DNA from: GCA-016699835 sp964543905 | GTDB taxonomy: Bacteria > Planctomycetota > Phycisphaerae > Phycisphaerales > UBA1924 | Direction: 5' to 3' | Length of the DNA stretch: 64,000 nucleotides | Assembly (NCBI GenBank): GCA_964543905.1 | Contig: CAZIZO010000009.1 | Coordinates: 62,001 to 126,000, forward strand | In this document: in pieces, positions 8,612 through 16,098 of the stretch | Numbering within the stretch: position 1 is the first letter of the stretch | Layout: each line of letters opens with the position of its first letter | Translations under genes and position numbers: made by a program | Notes under the pieces: model-generated | Seen by the model: the letters and a program-made list of their open reading frames with translations, nothing else | Databases searched by the model: none | Told to the model about the DNA's origin: nothing

Positions 8612-9250
8612 CTACTCCGGGCGAGTGGGCGGCGTGACGGCGCTCGGGTGCGGCGACCGGGGCGCGAACTTCCACCAGAGAAGTTCGGCGAGAGCATACG
8701 CGAAGGCGGCGGCGGCCACGACGTCGGACGTGAAATGGGCGCCGGTGAGGAGTCGCGTGAGGCCCGTGCCACACGCCGCGGGAACGAGCACCCACCGCAC
8801 GCCCGGGTACAGGCGGGCGAGCATGAACGCGGCGCCGAACGCGACGCCCGCGTGGCTGCTCACGGTGCCCAGGGGGGGCTTCACCGCGGCCATGGGCCAG
8901 TCGAAGGCGTACACGCCCAACTCGCCCGGGCGCTGGCGGCGAATAGCCAACTTGAGGAGTTCGGCGAGGAGCCCACCCAACCCGGACGAGAAGATGACCA
9001 GGAGTCCCCGGCGTGCCCAGTCGTCCGCGCGGCGCGCGCGATCCGCGAGCATGATCGCCGCCCCCGCGCCGATCCACAGGGGCCAATAGCCCAGTTGGCG
9101 GAGGGCCTGATACCAGTCCCGGCGCTCCATCGCGGCGCGAGCGGCGTCGTCGGCGACCTTGAGCCCCTTCCAGAGTTCGTGGTCGAGCATGGACGCGATG
9201 ACCACCGCGCCCAGCCATGCCCCAGCGATCACCCAGCCACGCCGTGTCAA
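8612..9250 (-). CDS. PAP2-family membrane phosphatase (TTG start proposed)
   Basis: This 212-residue membrane protein carries the three PAP2 signature segments: K-L-A-I-R-R-Q-R-P (100-108, KX6RP), V-S-S-H-A-G (130-135, replacing P-S-G-H) and R-L-L-T-G-A-H-F-T-S-D (166-176, catalytic His and Asp). The family dephosphorylates lipid phosphates such as undecaprenyl pyrophosphate, phosphatidic acid or lipid A. The proposed start is TTG at 9250 because GGAGG sits 4 nt upstream and the protein then begins at the first membrane segment. The alternative ATG at 9310 overlaps the lptB stop by 14 nt and has no Shine-Dalgarno. Lying between lptB and the LptF/G-type permease, it may act on LPS or its carrier lipid, which is inference from position only. 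Confidence 0.82.
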   Translation of the reverse strand: MTRRGWVIAGAWLGAVVIASMLDHELWKGLKVADDAARAAMERRDWYQALRQLGYWPLWIGAGAAIMLADRARRADDWARRGLLVIFSSGLGGLLAELLKLAIRRQRPGELGVYAFDWPMAAVKPPLGTVSSHAGVAFGAAFMLARLYPGVRWVLVPAACGTGLTRLLTGAHFTSDVVAAAAFAYALAELLWWKFAPRSPHPSAVTPPTRPE

Positions 9251-9296
9251 CGGACCTCCATCGGCTTGCCTCGACCTCCGCCCTGCCGAGCATGCT

Positions 9297-10049
9297 TCAA
9301 TCGAACTCATCCCCGCGGAAGAGCGTGCCGAGGTAGACATTCTTGACGCGCTCGTCGTTGATGAGTTCCTTGGGCGTGCCCTCGGCGAACTTCCTGCCCG
9401 AATCGATGATGTACGCTCGGTCACACACGCGCAGCGTCTGCTGCACGTTGTGATCGGTGATGAGGAACGCGATGCCCTTCTGGGCAAGGCGGCGGATCTC
9501 GGCCTGGAGGTCCTCGACGGCGATGGGGTCCACACCGGAAAACGGCTCGTCGAGCAGGATCAGTTTGGGGTCGGTGGCCAGGGCGCGGGCGATCTCGAGT
9601 TTGCGGCGCTCGCCGCCGGAGCACGTACGGGCGGCGTGCTTCGCCTTGTGGGTGAGGTTGAACTGGGCGAGGAGCGCGGCGGCGCGGGCCTTGCGTTCGC
9701 CGGAGGTCATCGGACGGGTTTCGAGGATCGCGAGGATGTTGTCCTCGCACGAGAGGCGACCGAACACGCTGGGCTCCTGGCTGAGGTAGCCCATGCCTCG
9801 ACGCGCCCGCTTGTACATCGGGAGGTCGCTGACGTCCTGTCCGTCGAAGAGGACGCGCGAGGCCTGCCCGTCGGTCGCCGGGTCGGGGTCGATCATCCCG
9901 ATCGACATGCGGAAACTCGTGGTCTTGCCCGCGCCGTTGCGTCCCAGGAGGCCAACGACCTCGGCCTTTTCGACCGTGAACGAGACATCGTCCACGACGA
10001 CTCGGCTCGCGTAGGTCTTTCGGAGTTTGCGGGTTTCCAGGAGGGGCAT
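9297..10049 (-). CDS. lptB: LPS export ABC transporter ATP-binding protein LptB
   Basis: The 250-residue protein is a typical ABC ATPase: Walker A GRNGAGKT (36-43), Q-loop Q91, signature C-S-G-G-E-R-R-K (143-150), Walker B L-I-L-L-D-E-P (163-169) and H-loop His200. The C-S-G-G-E-R-R-K signature, the F-L-I-T-D-H-N motif and the C-terminal Y-L-G-x-x-F-R-G are characteristic of LptB rather than amino-acid transporters. It would power LPS extraction together with the LptF/G permease encoded downstream. No Shine-Dalgarno precedes the ATG; instead TACACT lies 9 nt upstream, suggesting a leaderless or near-leaderless message. Confidence 0.92.
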   Translation of the reverse strand: MPLLETRKLRKTYASRVVVDDVSFTVEKAEVVGLLGRNGAGKTTSFRMSIGMIDPDPATDGQASRVLFDGQDVSDLPMYKRARRGMGYLSQEPSVFGRLSCEDNILAILETRPMTSGERKARAAALLAQFNLTHKAKHAARTCSGGERRKLEIARALATDPKLILLDEPFSGVDPIAVEDLQAEIRRLAQKGIAFLITDHNVQQTLRVCDRAYIIDSGRKFAEGTPKELINDERVKNVYLGTLFRGDEFD

Positions 10050-10058
10050 CGAGGGCGG

Positions 10059-10064
10059 AGTGTA
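10059..10064 (-). promoter_or_regulatory. -10-like hexamer TACACT, 9 nt before lptB
   Basis: No Shine-Dalgarno before the ATG. Transcription from here would start about 2 nt before the initiation codon. Confidence 0.4.
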
Positions 10065-10091
10065 GGTTTCACGCCGCCCGAGTGCCCCGCG

Positions 10092-10535
10092 TCATTTCAC
10101 GAAGCGGAAGCACATGGGATAGCGGTAATAGCGCCCCTCGTTGGCGGCGCGGCTCGCCATGATGCCCGCCACGAGCGTGAGGATGAACAAGAATGGCCAG
10201 CCCACCCACCAGGCGAGGGTGAGCGTGGGGAAGCCCAGGAGGAAGATCGCCACGGAGTAGATGACGTGGGTGATCTGGAAGTTGAGCGCTTCCTTCCCGT
10301 GGTCATCGATGAACTTGGACTGGTCGCGCTTGACGAGCCAGAGCACCAGGACGAGCGCGAGGGGGAACGGGAGAGCCAGCCCCGCGTTGAGGAAGAGCGA
10401 CGTGAGCATGCCGCCCAAGTGCATCCACATCGTGTAGGTGCGCTCATCGGCCGACGGATTCGCCGAATGCGACTCCAGCGGCACCCCGGGACCGGGACCG
10501 GCACCCAACGTCGAGTTGGTTCCCATCGCTTCCAT
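10092..10535 (-). CDS. DUF4870 (Tic20-like) membrane protein
   Basis: This 147-residue protein opens with a Gly/Pro-rich soluble segment, then shows M-W-M-H-L-G-G-M-L-T-S, a hydrophobic hairpin, K-F-I-D-D-H-G-K-E-A-L-N-F-Q-I, and two further membrane segments. This pattern (H-L-x-G, then D-x-H-G-K-E-A-L-N-F-Q) is the hallmark of DUF4870/Tic20-like small membrane proteins, whose function in bacteria is not established. It follows lptB on the same strand across a 42-nt gap but reads from its own side of a divergent promoter region shared with the acyltransferase gene. No enzymatic motif is present. Confidence 0.8.
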   Translation of the reverse strand: MEAMGTNSTLGAGPGPGVPLESHSANPSADERTYTMWMHLGGMLTSLFLNAGLALPFPLALVLVLWLVKRDQSKFIDDHGKEALNFQITHVIYSVAIFLLGFPTLTLAWWVGWPFLFILTLVAGIMASRAANEGRYYRYPMCFRFVK

Positions 10536-10629
10536 AGGTGATTCTTTCCGGGTTTCGCGCGCGGAGTTTCAAGGTTCTCACTATCCTCTCCCCACGACCC
10601 GCACAAACCCCAGCCCGCCCTCCCCGAGC

Positions 10630-11775
10630 ATGTCCAAAGCCACGTCGAATCGACTCTCGAAACTTGAGGCTATACGCGGCCTCGCCGCCGCGTATGTGGC
10701 GATCGGCCACCTCGCGATCGAGTACTACGGCGTTCGCCAGCCGGCGATCTTTGCCCAGGGCGCGGTGATGCTGTTTTTTATCATGTCGGGGTTTGTCATC
10801 TGTTATTCGACCGGGAAGATCGAGCCCGGACAATCTCCGCGCGGGGGCTTCAAGGACTATTTCATCAAGCGGTTCCGGCGCATCTTCCCCCTGTTTGGGA
10901 TGGCGATGGGCCTGGGCTACCTGGCCGATTCCTACGCCGCGGGCTCCTGGTTGCCCGTGGATCGACGCACGCTGCTGGGCAACCTCGCGATGCTGCAGGA
11001 CGCGCTGCACTTTAAGCCCGGCGTCTACGTTGACACCTTCCACAACGGCCCGGCATGGTCGCTCAGTTATGAGTGGTGGTATTACATGATGTTCTTCCCG
11101 CTCCTGATCGCGCCCGTCGCGTGGCGGGTACGGAAGTACATCGTCTTCGCGCTCGCCGCCCTCGCCTTCGTGTCGTCCGCCCTCGTGATTCCCGACGTGA
11201 GGAACCTGCTGGGACTCGGCGCGTGGCAATCCTTCGGCTTTGCCAACTTCCTGCTGCTCTTCCCGGTGTGGTGGGCGGGCGTGGAGATGGCGCGGGAGTA
11301 TCAGGAAACCACGCGGGTCACGATCCTGCGTCAACTCCCCAGCGTCGTCGTCCTGTGGATCTTCACCTTCGCCTTCGCGGCGTGGTACGCCATGCCCCAG
11401 CACCACCTGTATGCCGACGTCGGGGGCGTGGAGCGCGAGATGAAGTTCGAGGCGGGGGAACTGAAGCACTTCGGCTTTGCCGCCGTGCTGCTCACGGGGG
11501 GTCTGCTGTGGAACGCGCTGGGCTGGCCGCTGTTCGACAAGACCGTCGGGGTCTTTGAGCGGCTGGCGCCGATCTCGTATGGCATCTACATCATCCACAT
11601 GCCGGTGCTCTTCGCGCTCAAGGCCTCGCCGCTGCATGAATACCCGTGGCTCTTCGCGCCGGCGTTCCTCGTCGGGGTGGGGCTGCTGTCGTACCTCCTC
11701 GAAGTCGTGGTGCAGGGGTGGATCAATTCGGCCACCAGACCGCTGCTCTCGCGCTCGGGCCCGCCCCGGGCGTAA
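10630..11775 (+). CDS. Acyltransferase family 3 (OafA/YrhL-type) membrane protein
   Basis: The 381-residue protein starts M-S-K-A-T-S-N-R and soon shows R-G-L-A-A-A-Y-V-A-I-G-H-L, the R/H motif of acyltransferase-3 enzymes. About ten hydrophobic segments follow, including P-A-W-S-L-S-Y-E-W-W-Y-Y and S-Y-G-I-Y-I-I-H-M-P near the C-terminus. The family transfers acetyl or other acyl groups to sugars of LPS, capsules or secondary metabolites in the inner membrane. The substrate cannot be inferred. The gene is divergent from the DUF4870 gene, leaving 94 nt for both promoters. The frame is open further upstream but the chosen ATG gives the canonical N-terminus. Confidence 0.85.
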   Translation: MSKATSNRLSKLEAIRGLAAAYVAIGHLAIEYYGVRQPAIFAQGAVMLFFIMSGFVICYSTGKIEPGQSPRGGFKDYFIKRFRRIFPLFGMAMGLGYLADSYAAGSWLPVDRRTLLGNLAMLQDALHFKPGVYVDTFHNGPAWSLSYEWWYYMMFFPLLIAPVAWRVRKYIVFALAALAFVSSALVIPDVRNLLGLGAWQSFGFANFLLLFPVWWAGVEMAREYQETTRVTILRQLPSVVVLWIFTFAFAAWYAMPQHHLYADVGGVEREMKFEAGELKHFGFAAVLLTGGLLWNALGWPLFDKTVGVFERLAPISYGIYIIHMPVLFALKASPLHEYPWLFAPAFLVGVGLLSYLLEVVVQGWINSATRPLLSRSGPPRA

Positions 11776-11864
11776 CGCATGAGGCCGAACTCAGGCAACC
11801 GCCGGGCGCGAATGACGTACGGTGCGAGTAAACTGCTTCACGTTCGCACAAACAGGGGAAGACC

Positions 11865-12035
11865 ATGCTCGTCACGATCCTCGGCGTCGTCCATCTCATC
11901 CTGTTCCTCATCGCCGCGTTCGAGATCCTCACCTCGGGCAAGTCGCTGGGGCAGAAGTTTCTGTGGCTGCTCCTCATTTTCCTTCTGCCGGTCGTTGGGC
12001 TCATCATTTACTATCTTGTCGGGCGTGGGAAGTAG
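11865..12035 (+). CDS. Small two-TM protein with PLDc_N-like fold
   Basis: A 56-residue protein: ATG preceded by AGGGGAAG at good spacing, TAG stop. It has two hydrophobic helices separated by S-G-K-S-L-G-Q-K-F-L-W, with the second helix containing L-L-P-V-V-G-L-I-I-Y-Y. This W-x-x-x-I-x-x-x-P-x-x-G-x-x-x-Y-x pattern is that of the PLDc_N (cardiolipin synthase N-terminal) domain, here free-standing. The role of such stand-alone domains is not known. It lies 89 nt after the acyltransferase stop on the same strand and converges with the Mrr-like gene. Confidence 0.72.
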   Translation: MLVTILGVVHLILFLIAAFEILTSGKSLGQKFLWLLLIFLLPVVGLIIYYLVGRGK

Positions 12036-12074
12036 AGCCGCGGTCCTTCGCCGCCGCCACAGGAGCCACCGGTA

Positions 12075-13016
12075 CTATCGGAATCGATCGCGAATCTCCG
12101 AGGGCGTGAGGAGCACCACGCCCGTTTGCTGCGCGATGGCCCGCGCGGACTTGGTGAATCCCGAGGACGAGACGACCGCGGCGAGTTGCGCGCGATAGAA
12201 ACTCTTGCCCGCATAGACCTCTTGCACGGCGGCGTTGCCCGCGGGCTGGGAGTACAACTTGCACTGCACCACGAGCACGACGCCGGCGCGGACCGCCCGC
12301 ACGTCCACGCCCTGATCTCCCGCCTGTCCCGTGACCCGCGCGTCCCACCCCAACGCTCGGAGTTCGCTCGCGCACCATTCCTCAAACTCGTCCGGACTTT
12401 GGCACGACGCCGTGACCGCGCGCGAGTTGAACTCGGCCTCGTGCGCGACCACCTCGCGCTCGATCACCGCCCGGGCCACCGCCCGCACGACCTCGTTGGG
12501 ATCGGCGTTGGGTGTCCGGCGTCGAACTCTCTTCATCAGCCTCCGAGCGGAGCGCTCATACTGCTTCGGGGAGACGGTCGCGCGCACGTGCGGCATCGCC
12601 ACCCGCTCGATGAACATGTCCACCTCGCGATCCCACGGCTCGAAATCCAGCACACCGTACTTGTCCGGCACGAGTCTGGATCGCTTCTCCAACGCCAGCG
12701 TGTGCACGTGCTTTTCTACGATCGAACGAACAGCCGCGTACGTGGGGTCGTCGTCGGGCACGTCGATGCTCATCCGCACCTTGCCGTCGGCATCTACGGA
12801 CGATTTTGGCGATCTCTCTCGCGCGATCCGTCCCGACGCGTAGAACAACCCGATGCAGAGCACGCCCAGCACCGCACCGCCGACGAGCATCGGGACACGA
12901 TCCGCCGGCGTGCCCGACGCCGCGCTCGCGAACAGCCCGATCGATGCCAGCCCGACCACGACGGCCAGTACGCCGAGCGCCACCGCCGACGAGATTCGAA
13001 CGATCGCTCGGAACAT
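12075..13016 (-). CDS. Membrane-anchored Mrr-like restriction endonuclease-fold protein
   Basis: The 313-residue protein has two N-terminal membrane helices (~7-33 and ~41-61), a ~130-residue linker and a C-terminal Mrr_cat nuclease-like domain (~205-313). The PD-(D/E)XK core can be read as G-D-Q-G-V-D-V (D238) followed by V-V-Q-C-K (Q251, K253), preceded by E-F-E-E-W. Mrr-fold domains cleave DNA, often modified DNA, but many membrane-anchored versions have no proven target. No methyltransferase or specificity subunit lies nearby, so a classical restriction system is unlikely. The gene converges on the small PLDc_N-type gene with a 39-nt gap. Confidence 0.78.
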   Translation of the reverse strand: MFRAIVRISSAVALGVLAVVVGLASIGLFASAASGTPADRVPMLVGGAVLGVLCIGLFYASGRIARERSPKSSVDADGKVRMSIDVPDDDPTYAAVRSIVEKHVHTLALEKRSRLVPDKYGVLDFEPWDREVDMFIERVAMPHVRATVSPKQYERSARRLMKRVRRRTPNADPNEVVRAVARAVIEREVVAHEAEFNSRAVTASCQSPDEFEEWCASELRALGWDARVTGQAGDQGVDVRAVRAGVVLVVQCKLYSQPAGNAAVQEVYAGKSFYRAQLAAVVSSSGFTKSARAIAQQTGVVLLTPSEIRDRFR

Positions 13017-13083
13017 GCCGCGAGGCCCCCATTGCGAAGCCCGTCACGCCAACGAGGAAGCGGCACCGCCGCCAGCACTCGCC

Positions 13084-14211
13084 TCAGTTGCCGAAGAGGT
13101 TCTTCTCGCCGAAGTAGCCCTTTTCCTCGAAGTATTTGAGGGCTTCGTCGGTGCTGGCGAAGACCTTGGTGGCGGTCTCGGTGATGAAGGGCGAGGGTGA
13201 TTTTTTGGGCTTCCACACCACGTACACCTCCTTGGTGTGTTCGAAGGCGTGGTGGAGTTCGCGTTCGACGCCGCTGGAGAGGCCCGGGATGCCGCCGGGC
13301 AGTTCGGGGATGTAACTGACGATCATGTCGGCCTGATCGACCAACTTGAAGTCTCGCATGTAGATCTGCCCGTCGATGTCGCCGGCGATGTCGAGCACCT
13401 CGCGCACGCGGACCTTGATGGGCTGGTTGTTCTTCGTCACCGCGCCGCCGAAGAGGTGCGGGGCGACCTCGAGGAACTCGCGGCCCTCGCGCGCGGCGAC
13501 GAGCGCGCGCTCCAGGAGGAGTTTCTCGTCCACGTCGCCGGGATCGAAGGTGATGAAGTGGTCCGACAACGCCGAGCGGAACGCGTCGATCTCGGCGAGG
13601 ACGTCGGGCATGTCCACGACGTGGCTCATCGGAAAACTCGGGTAGACCTTGCGCATGTGGGGGCGGCAGAGGAGGCGAAAGCACGTCCGCGTCGTCATCG
13701 TGTGCCGACCGCGCGAGAGGATGTAGAACTTGCTGTTGGGGATCGCCTTGCTCATGAGTTCGGTGGCCAGGATCTCCTCCTCGCGCCAGACCATGCAGTC
13801 CTTGAGCGTGGCGTCGATCTCGTGGTCCTGGTGGAGGCGGTGGTGGACGACCTCGATGTTGTCCACCAGGCAGATGAAGACGTCGGGGGCCAGTTTCTGG
13901 ACCTGGTCGTAGTCGAAGGCGCTGAACAGGCCGTGCCGCCAGCGGAAGGTGGCGTGGGTGTTGACGATCAGGTTCTTCTGATCCCGCATGTCGGCGATGA
14001 TGTCCTTGAAGGCGGCCCGGCGGAGCGAATCGAGACGGCTGATGGGCAGGTCGAGGATGCGCCCGGGGCGCACGTCGCGGGCCTCCTTGTACATCATGTC
14101 ACCGACGTGGGCGACGGGAACGCTCTCGCCCTGCTGCCCCGCAAAGCGGGCGACGCCGTCGAGATAAGGCTTTTTGTCCATGCCGACCTGGCCGGTGATG
14201 ATGGCTCGCAT
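13084..14211 (-). CDS. Nucleotide-kinase-like protein with C-terminal nucleoside deoxyribosyltransferase-like domain
   Basis: Starts at M-R-A-I-I-T-G-Q-V-G-M-D-K-K (375 residues); the frame is open farther upstream but the P-loop-like strand marks the real N-terminus. The first ~210 residues resemble an adenylate-kinase-like fold: a degenerate Walker A (G-Q-V-G-M-D-K-K, with Asp and Lys where Gly and Ser/Thr are expected), V-G-D-M-M-Y, and L-I-V-N-T-H-A-T. The last ~110 residues contain D-I-D-G-Q-I-Y-M-R-D-F, D-Q-A-D-M-I-V-S-Y, G-L-S-S-G-V-E-R-E-L-H-H-A and V-Y-V-V-W, matching the order of motifs in nucleoside 2-deoxyribosyltransferase-like proteins. This suggests a nucleotide-binding or nucleotide-modifying enzyme, but the reaction is unknown. 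A TACCAT hexamer lies 9 nt before the ATG and no Shine-Dalgarno is present. Confidence 0.6.
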   Translation of the reverse strand: MRAIITGQVGMDKKPYLDGVARFAGQQGESVPVAHVGDMMYKEARDVRPGRILDLPISRLDSLRRAAFKDIIADMRDQKNLIVNTHATFRWRHGLFSAFDYDQVQKLAPDVFICLVDNIEVVHHRLHQDHEIDATLKDCMVWREEEILATELMSKAIPNSKFYILSRGRHTMTTRTCFRLLCRPHMRKVYPSFPMSHVVDMPDVLAEIDAFRSALSDHFITFDPGDVDEKLLLERALVAAREGREFLEVAPHLFGGAVTKNNQPIKVRVREVLDIAGDIDGQIYMRDFKLVDQADMIVSYIPELPGGIPGLSSGVERELHHAFEHTKEVYVVWKPKKSPSPFITETATKVFASTDEALKYFEEKGYFGEKNLFGN

Positions 14212-14220
14212 AAGGGGAAG

Positions 14221-14226
14221 ATGGTA
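14221..14226 (-). promoter_or_regulatory. -10-like hexamer TACCAT, 9 nt before the nucleotide-kinase-like gene
   Basis: Pyrimidine-rich spacer, no Shine-Dalgarno. Confidence 0.4.
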
Positions 14227-14297
14227 GGGGCGGCACCCCCATCGACGTCCGCGGGCAATGAACCATCGCGGGAGATCGCCCGCGCGCGGTCGGCCCC

Positions 14298-14326
14298 AAA
14301 AAAATGCCCCGGCTGGGAGCCGGGGC
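14298..14326 (-). terminator. Intrinsic terminator of icd
   Basis: Read on the minus strand, a 9-bp perfect stem (GCCCCGGCT/AGCCGGGGC, CCC loop) is followed by A and seven T. It lies 31 nt after the icd stop. Confidence 0.9.
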
Positions 14327-14356
14327 GTGCGTGACCTCGAGTCGAGCGGAAAAACC

Positions 14357-15835
14357 TTAGCCCATGTGCTTGATGACTTCCGTCGCAAACTCGGAGCACT
14401 TGACCTTCTTCACGGAGGTGTCGCCCTCGGCCTTCATGAGGCGCTCGAAGTCGTAGGTCACGGTCTTGGCGCTGATGGCGCCGTCCATGCCCTTGATGAT
14501 GAGGTCGGCGGCCTTGGACCAGTCGGCGTCGCCACCGCTGCCCATGTACCGGAGCATCATCTCGCCCGACAGGATGACCGAGCCGGGGTTGACCTGGTCG
14601 AGGTTGGCGTACTTGGGGGCCGTCCCGTGCGTCGCCTCGAAGATGGCGTGCCCGGTGACGTAGTTGATGTTGGCGCCGGGGGCGATGCCGATGCCGCCGA
14701 TCTGGGCGGCGAGGGCGTCGGAGAGGTAATCGCCATTCAGGTTCATGCAGGCGATGACGTCGAAGTCCTTGGGACGGGTGAGCACTTGCTGGAGCGTGAT
14801 GTCGGCGATGGTGTCCTTGATGAGGAGCATCTTCTTCCACTTGCCGTCCCCGTGGCTGGACCAGATGGCGTTCATGACGCCGTCCACCTCGGCGACGATG
14901 TCGGCCTTCTGCTTGGGGGTCATCATGTCGTAGCCGGGGTCGACCAACTTGGCGTTCCCCTCAGACGAGAGGCCCGGGTTGGCCTCGCGGTTGCCGAGGA
15001 TCCAGGATTCACGCTCGGTGACGATCTGGTTCCGGAAGAACTGGGTGGCGACCTTGTAGCCCCAGTCCTTGAAGGCCCCCTCGGTGAACTTCATGATGTT
15101 GCCCTTGTGCACGAGCGTGACGCTCTTGCGTTTCTCCTTGAGGGCGTAGGTGATGGCGCTGTGGACAAGGCGTTCGGTGCCCAGGGCGCTGACGGGCTTG
15201 AACCCGATCCCGACCATGACGGGGTTCTCCCGCTTCGCCATGCCGATACCTTCGAGCATCTTCTGCCAGTCGTCGCCGGCCTTCTTGGTGCCGAAGCGGA
15301 TCTTGGCAAAGTCCTTGGGGAAGTTCTGCTGCATGAAATCGAGGACCTTCTGCGACTCGGGGCTGCCGGCGAGCATCTCGATGCCCGCGTAGATGTCCTC
15401 GGTGTTCTCGCGGAAGATGACCATGTCGCAGTCCTGCGGGCGTTTGACCGGGCTGGGCACCCCCTTGAACCAGCGGACGGGCCGCAGGCAGACATAGAGA
15501 TCGAGCATCTGACGCAGGGCGACGTTGAGGGAGCGGATGCCGCCCCCGATGGGTGTCGTGAGCGGACCCTTGATGCCCACGAGGTACTGACGGAAGTCCG
15601 TGAGCGTCTGGTCGGGGAGCCAGTTGCCGGTCTTGTTGAAGGCCTTCTCGCCCGCCAGCGTCTCGTGCCAGTGAATCTTCTTCTTGCCACCCGAGGCCTT
15701 CTCGACGGCGGCATCCATCACACGCACCGAGGCCCGCCAGATGTCGGGCCCGGTCCCATCACCCTCGATGAAGGGGATGATGGGGTCGTTGGGGACGTTC
15801 AACTTGCCATGGGACATCGTGATCGACGAGGGCAT
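14357..15835 (-). CDS. icd: Isocitrate dehydrogenase (NADP type)
   Basis: This 492-residue protein has the full set of isocitrate/isopropylmalate dehydrogenase motifs: P-F-I-E-G-D-G-T-G-P-D-I at the N-terminus, the substrate-binding S-L-N-V-A-L-R-Q segment with L-R-P-V-R-W-F, F-R-E-N-T-E-D-I-Y-A-G-I-E, and A-T-H-G-T-A-P-K near the C-terminus. It converts isocitrate to 2-oxoglutarate and CO2 in the TCA cycle. The length is that of the longer bacterial NADP enzymes rather than the ~416-residue enterobacterial form. The ATG at 15835 is preferred over the one six codons inside because GGAG lies 9 nt upstream. A strong intrinsic terminator follows. Confidence 0.94.
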   Translation of the reverse strand: MPSSITMSHGKLNVPNDPIIPFIEGDGTGPDIWRASVRVMDAAVEKASGGKKKIHWHETLAGEKAFNKTGNWLPDQTLTDFRQYLVGIKGPLTTPIGGGIRSLNVALRQMLDLYVCLRPVRWFKGVPSPVKRPQDCDMVIFRENTEDIYAGIEMLAGSPESQKVLDFMQQNFPKDFAKIRFGTKKAGDDWQKMLEGIGMAKRENPVMVGIGFKPVSALGTERLVHSAITYALKEKRKSVTLVHKGNIMKFTEGAFKDWGYKVATQFFRNQIVTERESWILGNREANPGLSSEGNAKLVDPGYDMMTPKQKADIVAEVDGVMNAIWSSHGDGKWKKMLLIKDTIADITLQQVLTRPKDFDVIACMNLNGDYLSDALAAQIGGIGIAPGANINYVTGHAIFEATHGTAPKYANLDQVNPGSVILSGEMMLRYMGSGGDADWSKAADLIIKGMDGAISAKTVTYDFERLMKAEGDTSVKKVKCSEFATEVIKHMG

Positions 15836-16038
15836 GTGGGGCTCCAAGATGCCATTTGGTGGAGTGCCAAAGGGCCAACGGGGAAACAAGAACGTCGCTC
15901 GCGCGGAGCGGGAAAGGAGGATAGGTGGCGACGGGGCCGGATTGCACGAGTTTCGGACGTGAAACACCGTGTCCGGCGCCCGCGGACCCAGCATGCGCCC
16001 GCCTTCTCAACTTTGAGAAATCCAAGCCCAGAATCCCC

Positions 16039-16067
16039 TTGGGGCCGATCTCGGATGGCGGTAGGAT
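16039..16067 (+). promoter_or_regulatory. Candidate sigma70-type promoter of the DUF1028/dockerin gene
   Basis: TTGGGG and TAGGAT are separated by 17 nt, with the ATG 31 nt downstream of the -10 hexamer. Confidence 0.45.
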
Positions 16068-16098
16068 GCTCACGGATCGTCATGTGCAGGAGCGAACG

